Made by a program: the position numbers and the translations under genes. A stretch of DNA of 18,295 nucleotides from JAOUEA01 sp035550775 (GTDB lineage: Bacteria > Actinomycetota > UBA4738 > HRBIN12), in NCBI GenBank assembly GCA_035550775.1, contig DASZOO010000126.1, positions 1-18,295 on the forward strand, given 5' to 3'. Shown one piece after another: positions 12,872 through 18,295 of the stretch. Below the pieces are notes generated by a model. That model was not told the DNA's origin. It did no database searches and saw only the letters and a program-made list of their open reading frames with translations. Positions within the stretch are counted from its first letter, which is position 1, and each line of letters opens with the position of its first letter.

Positions 12872-15748
12872 TCAGGCTCTCGGGGCCAGCACCCGGGCGG
12901 TGTCGAGCGGCAGCTGGGGGCGCTCCAGCACCTCTGCCAGGAACCGGCCGGTGTGCGAGGCCGGCTCGGCGGCAACGGCTTCGGGCGTTCCGGTCGCGAC
13001 GACCGTGCCGCCCTGGTCGCCGCCCTCGGGACCGAGGTCGATCACGTGGTCGGCCGTCTTGATCACATCGAGGTTGTGCTCGATCACGATGACGGTGTTG
13101 CCGGTCGACACGAGCCGTTGCAGCACCGACAGCAGCTTGCGCACGTCCTCGAAGTGCAGCCCCGTGGTCGGCTCGTCGAGGACGTACAGCGTGTTGCCGG
13201 TCGCACGCTTGTGCAGCTCGGAGCTGAGCTTGATGCGTTGGGCCTCGCCGCCCGAGAGGGTGGGCGCCGGCTGGCCGAGCTTGACGTAGCCGAGCCCCAC
13301 GTCGGACAGCGTCTGCATGTGCCGTTTGATCGGCGGGATGTGCTGGAAGAACTCGAGCGCTTCGTCGACGCTCATCTCGAGCACGTCGGCGATCGAGCGC
13401 CCCTTGTACCTCACCTCGAGCGTCTCCCGGTTGTAGCGTCGCCCCTTGCACACCTCGCAGGTCACGTACACGTCGGGCAGGAAGTGCATCTCGATCTTGA
13501 TCTGGCCGTCACCCGCGCAGTGCTCGCAACGCCCGCCGCGCACGTTGAACGAGAACCGCCCCGGCTGGAAGCCACGCAGCTTCGCCTCGGGAACCTGGGC
13601 GAAGAGCCGTCGGACGTGGTCGAAGACGCCGGTGTAGGTGGCCGGGTTGGACCGGGGGGTACGGCCGATCGGCGATTGGTCGATGTCGACGATCTTGTCG
13701 ACCTGCTCCCAGCCGATGAGCTTGCGGTGCTTGCCGGGCATCACGCGGGACCGGTAGATGCGTCGCATCAGCGCACGCAGCAGCACGTCCTGCACGAGCG
13801 TGGACTTGCCGGACCCACTCACCCCGGTCACGCAGACGAACAGCCCCAGCGGGATGTCGACCGTGACGTTCCGCAGGTTGTGCTCGCGGACCCCTTCGAG
13901 CCGCAGACGGCGGCCGCCCGGGGTCCGTCGCATCTCCGGCGTGGGGATCTGCCGACGACCCGACAGGAACGCTCCCGTGATCGACTCGTCGCACTCGAGC
14001 AGCCCCTTCAGATCGCCCGAGTACACGATCTCGCCGCCTCGCTCGCCGGCGAGCGGGCCGATGTCGACGATGTGGTCGGCCTCGTGGATCGTGGCCTCGT
14101 CGTGCTCGACGACCACGAGCGTGTTGCCCAGGTCTCGCAGTCGCACCAGGGTGTCGATCAGTCGCTTGTTGTCGCGTTGGTGCAGCCCGATCGAGGGCTC
14201 GTCGAGGATGTACAGGACCCCCACGAGGCCGGACCCGATCTGGGTCGCGAGCCGGATGCGTTGGGCCTCGCCGCCGGCGAGGGTGCCGGCCGGCCGCGAG
14301 AGCGAGAGGTAGTCGAGCCCCACGTCGACGAGGAACCGCAGGCGCTCGCGGATCTCCTTCAGCAGCCGTTCGGCGATCATCAGCTCGCGCTCGCTGAGGT
14401 CGATCGTCTCGACGAACGCGAGGGTGTCACGGATCGAGCGCTGGGTGAGCTCCGCGATGTTCGACCCCGCGACGGTGACCGCCAGCGTCTCGGGCCGCAG
14501 CCGCGCGCCCTTGCAGGCGCGGCACGGGATCTCGCGCATGAACTGCTCGAGCTTCTCGCGCTGGGACTCGGAATCGGTCTCCCGGTGCCGACGGTCGACG
14601 TTGGTGACGACGCCTTCATAGGTCGTCCAGTACGAACGCTGCCGCCCGTAGCGGTTCTTGTAGCGAACGTGGATCTGGTCGTCGCTCCCGTTGAGGAGCA
14701 CATCGCGTTGACGCTTCGAGAGGCGCCTGAACGGCGTGTCGAGGTCGATGTCGTTGGCGTCGGCCACCGACTCGAGCACTCGGTTCCAGTACTCCAGCGT
14801 CGCACTCGCCCAGGGCGCGAGGGCTCCCTCGCGCACCGAGAGGTCGGGGTCAGGCACCACGAGCTCGGGATCGACCTCGAGCCGCGTGCCGAGCCCGTCG
14901 CAGGTGGGGCACGCCCCGTACGGGGAGTTGAAGGAGAAGTTCCGCGGCGCCATCTCGTCGAACGAGAGGCCGCAGTGGGTGCAGGCCAGCGATTGGGAGA
15001 AGTTCTGCAGCTCCTCTCCCCCGTCGTGGGTCTGCACGGCGATCGACGCGATGCCCTCCGCGAGCTCGAGCGCGGTCTCGATCGAGTCGGCCACGCGCCG
15101 GCGGATGTCGGCCTTGGCCACGAGCCGGTCGACGACCACCTCGATCGTGTGCTTGTAGGTCTTGGGCAATCGGATCGGGTCGGAGAGCTCACGCACCTCG
15201 CCGTCGATGCGCGCCCGCGGGAAGCCCTTGCGGGCGAGCTCGTCGAGCAGCTTGCCGTACTCGCCCTTGCGGCCGCGGACGACCGGCGCCAGCACCTGGA
15301 AGCGGGTGCCCTCGGGCAGCTCCATCACCTGGTCGACGATCTGATCGGGGGTCTGACGGCCGATCGGCCGCCCGCAGTTGTAGCAATGCGGATGCCCCAC
15401 CCTCGCGTACAGCACCCGAAGGTAGTCGTAGACCTCGGTGATCGTGCCGACGGTCGAGCGCGGGTTCCGCGACGTGGACTTCTGGTCGATCGAGATCGCG
15501 GGTGAGAGGCCTTCGATGAAGTCGACGTCGGGCTTCTCCATCTGGCCCAGGAACTGCCGGGCGTACGCCGACAACGACTCCACGTAGCGTCGCTGCCCCT
15601 CGGCGTAGATCGTGTCGAACGCCAGCGACGACTTGCCGGAGCCGGACAACCCTGTGAACACGATCAGGCGGTCACGGGGGAGTTCGAGCGTGACGTTCTT
15701 GAGGTTGTGCTCACGGGCGCCGTGGATGACGAGGCGGTCGGTGCCCAT
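12872..15748 (-). CDS. uvrA: UvrABC excinuclease subunit A
   Basis: UvrA is the ATP-driven damage sensor of nucleotide excision repair and loads UvrB. The product is 958 residues, near the usual 940-980. First ATPase: Walker A GLSGSGKS (about 33-40), zinc-binding cysteines at about 256/259 and 280/283 (CTHC, CPTC), signature LAGGEAQRIRL (about 490) and Walker B LDEPSIGLHQRDN. Second ATPase: GVSGSGKST (about 642), zinc cysteines 741/744 and 764/767 (CEHC, CEVC), signature LSGGEAQRIKL (about 831) and LDEPTTGLH. The ATG at 15748 is chosen because MGTDRLVIHGAREHNLKNV aligns with usual UvrA starts and a -10-like box lies just upstream; an upstream ATG at 15781 lies before that box. The first signature has Ala in place of the usual Ser (LAGGE). 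The product belongs functionally with uvrC further down the same strand. Confidence 0.97.
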   Translation of the reverse strand: MGTDRLVIHGAREHNLKNVTLELPRDRLIVFTGLSGSGKSSLAFDTIYAEGQRRYVESLSAYARQFLGQMEKPDVDFIEGLSPAISIDQKSTSRNPRSTVGTITEVYDYLRVLYARVGHPHCYNCGRPIGRQTPDQIVDQVMELPEGTRFQVLAPVVRGRKGEYGKLLDELARKGFPRARIDGEVRELSDPIRLPKTYKHTIEVVVDRLVAKADIRRRVADSIETALELAEGIASIAVQTHDGGEELQNFSQSLACTHCGLSFDEMAPRNFSFNSPYGACPTCDGLGTRLEVDPELVVPDPDLSVREGALAPWASATLEYWNRVLESVADANDIDLDTPFRRLSKRQRDVLLNGSDDQIHVRYKNRYGRQRSYWTTYEGVVTNVDRRHRETDSESQREKLEQFMREIPCRACKGARLRPETLAVTVAGSNIAELTQRSIRDTLAFVETIDLSERELMIAERLLKEIRERLRFLVDVGLDYLSLSRPAGTLAGGEAQRIRLATQIGSGLVGVLYILDEPSIGLHQRDNKRLIDTLVRLRDLGNTLVVVEHDEATIHEADHIVDIGPLAGERGGEIVYSGDLKGLLECDESITGAFLSGRRQIPTPEMRRTPGGRRLRLEGVREHNLRNVTVDIPLGLFVCVTGVSGSGKSTLVQDVLLRALMRRIYRSRVMPGKHRKLIGWEQVDKIVDIDQSPIGRTPRSNPATYTGVFDHVRRLFAQVPEAKLRGFQPGRFSFNVRGGRCEHCAGDGQIKIEMHFLPDVYVTCEVCKGRRYNRETLEVRYKGRSIADVLEMSVDEALEFFQHIPPIKRHMQTLSDVGLGYVKLGQPAPTLSGGEAQRIKLSSELHKRATGNTLYVLDEPTTGLHFEDVRKLLSVLQRLVSTGNTVIVIEHNLDVIKTADHVIDLGPEGGDQGGTVVATGTPEAVAAEPASHTGRFLAEVLERPQLPLDTARVLAPRA

Positions 15749-15758
15749 ACGTCGAGCC

Positions 15759-15764
15759 AGTGTA
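15759..15764 (-). promoter_or_regulatory. Possible -10 element before uvrA
   Basis: TACACT on the minus strand fits TANNNT and lies 10 bases before the uvrA ATG, so the leader would be only a few bases. No Shine-Dalgarno is seen before the ATG. I cannot point to a good -35, and no LexA-type operator is recognisable here. Confidence 0.35.
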
Positions 15765-15796
15765 GTGGCGGCCGACGACATGGCCGCGGGCCGTCG

Positions 15797-15802
15797 TACT
15801 GT
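15797..15802 (+). promoter_or_regulatory. Possible -10 element of the MgtE-like gene in the divergent region
   Basis: TACTGT on the plus strand fits the TANNNT core and lies 41 bases before the ATG at 15844, leaving room for the AAGGGG ribosome binding site (about 15829-15834). The 95-bp divergent region 15749-15843 would then hold two back-to-back promoters, this one and that of uvrA. There is no clear -35. Confidence 0.25.
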
Positions 15803-15843
15803 CCGGCGGTCACGGGACGGAAGCCGAGAAGGGGTGAGTCGGG

Positions 15844-16821
15844 ATGACCACGATCACGAGGGCCCGCGTCGCGCGGGCCGACACGATCGGCGCTCTCAGC
15901 GAATCGGACGTGCCGACGGCGGCGACCACATCCACGATCGGAGAGATCCGTACGGCGCTGCGGCGCTCACCGGTCGGCTGGGCACCGGCCGTCGCCGTGC
16001 TGCACGAGGGCCGCCTGGCCGGGCTGCTGTCGATCGAAGCGCTCCTGTCAGCTCCGGACTCCTCGGTGGCGGACGCGCTCATGGACCCCGATCCACCTCG
16101 AGCCAGACCGGAGACCGATCCCGAGGTCGCGGCGTGGCAGGTCGTGGACGGGCTCGAACACACCGTCGCGGTCGAGGATGATCAGGGTCGGTTCCTCGGA
16201 TTGGTGCCGCCACACGCATTGCTCGCCGTGCTCGCCGCCGAGCACGAGGAGGACCTCTCTCGCCTCGGCGGGTCGCTGCACGACACGTCCGAGGCTCGGA
16301 TCGCCAGTCGTGAGTCGGTCGGCCGGCGTCTCCGGCACCGTCTGCCGTGGCTCATCCTCGGACTCGCCGGCGCTGCGTTCTCGGCGGTGCTCGTGCGCGG
16401 CTACGAAGCCGAGCTGTCGGCAGATGTGGTCCTCGCGTTCTTCCTGCCCGGCATCGTGTACATGGCCGACGCCGTGGGCACGCAGACCGAGACGCTGATC
16501 ATCCGGGGCCTCTCGGTCGGTGTGCCGATCCGGGAGGTGGTGCGGCGAGAGTCGTTGACCGGACTGATGATCGGGCTCGCGTTGGCCGCCCTCGCCTTCC
16601 CGGTGGTGGCGTGGTGGCGCGGCGACGCCGATGTCGCGCTCGCCGTCTCGCTCTCGCTGCTCGCGGCGTGTGGCGTGGCCAGCGTGGTCGCGATGGCCCT
16701 TCCCGCGATCCTGCGCCGCGTCGGCGCCGACCCCGCGTTCGGGAGCGGGCCGCTCGCCACCGTGCTGCAGGACCTCCTCTCGATCGTGCTGTACCTGACG
16801 ATCGCCACCGCCATCGTCTGA
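15844..16821 (+). CDS. MgtE-like divalent cation transporter with CBS-type N-terminal region, lacking the MgtE N domain
   Basis: This is a predicted inner-membrane protein of 325 residues. Residues about 25-135 look like a paired CBS region, with 'VAVLHEGRLAGLLSIEALL' and 'VAVEDDQGRFLGLVPPHALL' as the two repeats. Residues 168-324 give five hydrophobic helices (about 168-186, 193-211, 238-257, 264-289, 304-324), the number in the MgtE membrane domain. Two MgtE-family signatures are visible in changed form: DAVGTQTETLIIRGL after helix 2, and DPAFGSGPLATVLQDLLSIV leading into helix 5, where Asp310 matches the position of the pore aspartate of MgtE. The usual superhelical N domain is absent, so the protein is much shorter than full MgtE (about 450). 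The ATG at 15844 has AAGGGG about 9 bases upstream. Magnesium or another divalent metal is the likely substrate, by inference. It is divergent from uvrA and 55 bases before the peptidase gene. Confidence 0.85.
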   Translation: MTTITRARVARADTIGALSESDVPTAATTSTIGEIRTALRRSPVGWAPAVAVLHEGRLAGLLSIEALLSAPDSSVADALMDPDPPRARPETDPEVAAWQVVDGLEHTVAVEDDQGRFLGLVPPHALLAVLAAEHEEDLSRLGGSLHDTSEARIASRESVGRRLRHRLPWLILGLAGAAFSAVLVRGYEAELSADVVLAFFLPGIVYMADAVGTQTETLIIRGLSVGVPIREVVRRESLTGLMIGLALAALAFPVVAWWRGDADVALAVSLSLLAACGVASVVAMALPAILRRVGADPAFGSGPLATVLQDLLSIVLYLTIATAIV

Positions 16822-16830
16822 ATCCCGGTC

Positions 16831-16856
16831 GACCTCGCGTCGAGCACGCGAGCGTC
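16831..16856 (+). repeat. Inverted repeat between MgtE-like and peptidase genes
   Basis: CTCGCG (16834-16839) and CGCGAG (16847-16852) form a perfect 6-bp inverted repeat with a seven-base centre; GAC and GTC extend it to nine pairs with one bulged base. It begins 9 bases after the MgtE-like stop and ends 8 bases before the candidate -10 of the peptidase gene, so it covers the -35 region. It could be an operator or a weak terminator lacking a U run. Confidence 0.35.
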
Positions 16857-16864
16857 AGGGGCCC

Positions 16865-16870
16865 TATCCT
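16865..16870 (+). promoter_or_regulatory. Possible -10 element of the S9 peptidase gene (leaderless start)
   Basis: TATCCT is followed by exactly six bases and then the ATG at 16877, which would put the transcription start on the A of the start codon. No Shine-Dalgarno is present. The segment AGGGGCCCTATCCT closely resembles AGGGGCCTATCAT before the DppC-type permease. Confidence 0.4.
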
Positions 16871-16876
16871 CGCCCG

Positions 16877-18295
16877 ATGGAACGCGACCTCCGCGAGGCA
16901 CCGCTCTATCGGGACGTCGAGCGCTTCTTCCTCTCGGTGCTCGAACCGGGCTTCGGGCAGGCATGGCCGGCGGGTGACCCGACGCCCTCGCCCGACGGCA
17001 CGGAGATCGCCTTCCGGGGGGAGCGGCTGGACCGGCTCGAGGGACACGCGGTGGGCCGCATCTGCCTCGTCGGAGCCGACGGCGCCGGGCTACGGACGAT
17101 CACCGATGGGCCCAACGACGACAGCGAGCCGCGATGGTCGCCCGACGGCGCTCGGCTGACGTTCCGATCCGATCGAGAGCACAAGGGCAGGCATCGCCTG
17201 TACGTGCTCGACCGTCACGACGTCGGCGAGGCGCGTGGTCTCGGCACGTTCCCCGGCACGGTCGAGTGGCATCGGTGGTCGCCCGACGGCACGCGGATCC
17301 TGGTCGGGGTGGCCGGCGACGCCGCGGAGCAGGCCGACGCCCTCGGATCGGGGACGCTCGGCGGCGAGCCGGAGGTTCCGGCCTGGGTCCCCGACGTGGA
17401 GTCGTCGGACCTGGGCGATGCGGAGCGCCGGTCGGCCTGGGTGCTCGACGTGGCGACCGGCCGGACGCGCCAGCTCTCCGACGCCGGCCGCAACGTCTGG
17501 GAGGCGGATTGGTGCGGCGACGGCTCGATCGCCGCGGTGGTCTCCGACGGCGCCGGAGAGGACGCGTGGTACGGCGCGGGTCTCTCGGCGTTCGACGCGG
17601 CATCCGGCGACGAGCGCCGGCTGGCCTCGAGCGACGTGCAGTTCGGCTGGGTGGCCGGCTCCCCCGGCGGCGAGCGAATCGCGGTGATCGAGGCCGTCTG
17701 CAGCGACCGTCTCGTCGTGTGCGGTGACCTGCGAGTGGTCGACCTGGCCACCGGCTCCGTGACGCCGGTCGATCTCGGGGACGTCGACGCCTCGAGGGCG
17801 GTGTGGCTCGACGACGACCGTCTGCTGGTCTTCGGGCGTCGCGGCCTGATCTCGGTCGCGGTGAGCTGCTCGCTCGACGGGAGCAACCCGGTCGAGCGAT
17901 GGTCAACGTCGGCCTCGGTGGGCGAGCTCTATCACCCGTCGGGCTCGGTCCTGGGCGACGACGTCCTCGTGCTCACCTCGTCGCACGATCGCCCCCCGTC
18001 GATCGTCGCGATCGACCGTGGCGGGACCGAGCGAGAGGTCGCCGCTCCCAGGCACGCCGGCCACGACGTGGTGCTCCGCGCCGTCGGCCGGCGTGTGCCG
18101 CTGTCGTGGGTCGCGACCGACGGCCTGGAGATCGAGGGGGTGCTCACGCTCCCCGCCGGCGCCGGACCGTTCCCCCTCGTGCTCAGCGTGCACGGCGGCC
18201 CGATCGGCACCTCCGACGACCGGTTCCCCGGCGTGCTGAGCGCGCTGCTGCTGACGCGGGGATTCGCGATCCTGCAGCCCAACCCGCGGGGTTCC
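16877..18295 (+). CDS. S9-family serine peptidase (prolyl oligopeptidase/acylaminoacyl-peptidase type), 3' end off the right edge
   Basis: The reading frame is open for 473 codons from the ATG at 16877 to the window end. There is no signal peptide, so the enzyme is probably cytoplasmic. Residues about 30-390 form a TolB/WD40-like beta-propeller, seen in repeats such as PRWSPDGARLTFRSDRE and WHRWSPDGTRILVG. From about residue 420 the alpha/beta-hydrolase domain begins: ATDGLEIEGVLTLPAG, then LVLSVHGGP (about 435-442, the oxyanion-side motif of S9 enzymes), and ILQPNPRGS at the edge. The catalytic Ser, Asp and His would all lie beyond the window, so activity cannot be judged. The family cleaves short peptides or removes acylated N-terminal residues. 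A link with the peptide importer on the other strand is possible but not supported by operon structure. Confidence 0.9.
   Translation, partial: MERDLREAPLYRDVERFFLSVLEPGFGQAWPAGDPTPSPDGTEIAFRGERLDRLEGHAVGRICLVGADGAGLRTITDGPNDDSEPRWSPDGARLTFRSDREHKGRHRLYVLDRHDVGEARGLGTFPGTVEWHRWSPDGTRILVGVAGDAAEQADALGSGTLGGEPEVPAWVPDVESSDLGDAERRSAWVLDVATGRTRQLSDAGRNVWEADWCGDGSIAAVVSDGAGEDAWYGAGLSAFDAASGDERRLASSDVQFGWVAGSPGGERIAVIEAVCSDRLVVCGDLRVVDLATGSVTPVDLGDVDASRAVWLDDDRLLVFGRRGLISVAVSCSLDGSNPVERWSTSASVGELYHPSGSVLGDDVLVLTSSHDRPPSIVAIDRGGTEREVAAPRHAGHDVVLRAVGRRVPLSWVATDGLEIEGVLTLPAGAGPFPLVLSVHGGPIGTSDDRFPGVLSALLLTRGFAILQPNPRGS

Noticed and set aside
9220..13062. Open plus-strand frame of 1280 codons across uvrC and the lipoprotein gene
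   Set aside because: It is antisense to two well-supported genes. Its product is low-complexity, rich in Arg, Val, His and Gly, with no recognisable domain. Long antisense frames are common in G+C-rich genomes.
12317..15505. Open plus-strand frame of 1062 codons across uvrA and the lipoprotein gene
   Set aside because: Antisense shadow of uvrA; composition typical of a reverse-frame artefact and no family motifs.
15749..15781. Longer uvrA beginning at ATG 15781
   Set aside because: The added residues do not resemble UvrA N-termini, and the candidate -10 box at 15759-15764 lies inside the extension.
1..18295. Search by eye for tRNA, rRNA, CRISPR repeats, insertion sequences, phage or toxin-antitoxin genes
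   Set aside because: Nothing convincing was found; the window is filled by housekeeping and transport genes with short intergenic gaps.

Overview
The window is about 18.3 kb of high-G+C DNA from a bacterial chromosome. Many genes start with GTG, and one starts with TTG. The order uvrA ... uvrC-rapZ ... gap-pgk-tpiA is the well-known actinobacterial neighbourhood, so I read this as an actinomycetote, possibly from a deep-branching class such as Acidimicrobiia, Nitriliruptoria or Thermoleophilia. The exact lineage cannot be fixed from this sequence. I see no tRNA, rRNA, CRISPR array, insertion sequence, phage gene or attachment site. Coding density is very high, and the longest gap between genes is about 124 bases (3729-3852).

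Minus strand, in transcription order from 15748 down to 1. First comes uvrA, then a secreted lipoprotein that joins a beta-propeller-like repeat region to a C-terminal type-1 copper (cupredoxin) domain, then uvrC and rapZ; together these form a DNA-repair and regulation block. Next is a complete lower-glycolysis block: gap, pgk, tpiA and an archaeal-type cofactor-independent phosphoglycerate mutase (apgM). Last is an oligopeptide/dipeptide ABC importer in the unusual order permease C, binding lipoprotein, permease B; permease B runs off the left edge. A strong 12-bp hairpin lies between the binding-protein gene and the last permease gene.

Plus strand, from 15844 to the right edge. A CBS-domain/MgtE-like membrane protein is followed by an S9-family serine peptidase with a beta-propeller N-terminal region, cut off before its catalytic serine. 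The 95-bp region 15749-15843 is a divergent promoter region between uvrA and the MgtE-like gene.

Most of the window is ordinary housekeeping content, and I did not find a clear new defence or mobile system. The points most worth a second look are: the absence of yvcK and whiA from their usual place between rapZ and gap; the propeller-cupredoxin lipoprotein set between uvrA and uvrC; the apgM gene as the last gene of the glycolytic cluster; the short MgtE-like protein without the MgtE N domain; the intercistronic hairpin; and a recurrent TANNNT promoter pattern placed so that several genes would make leaderless or nearly leaderless mRNAs.
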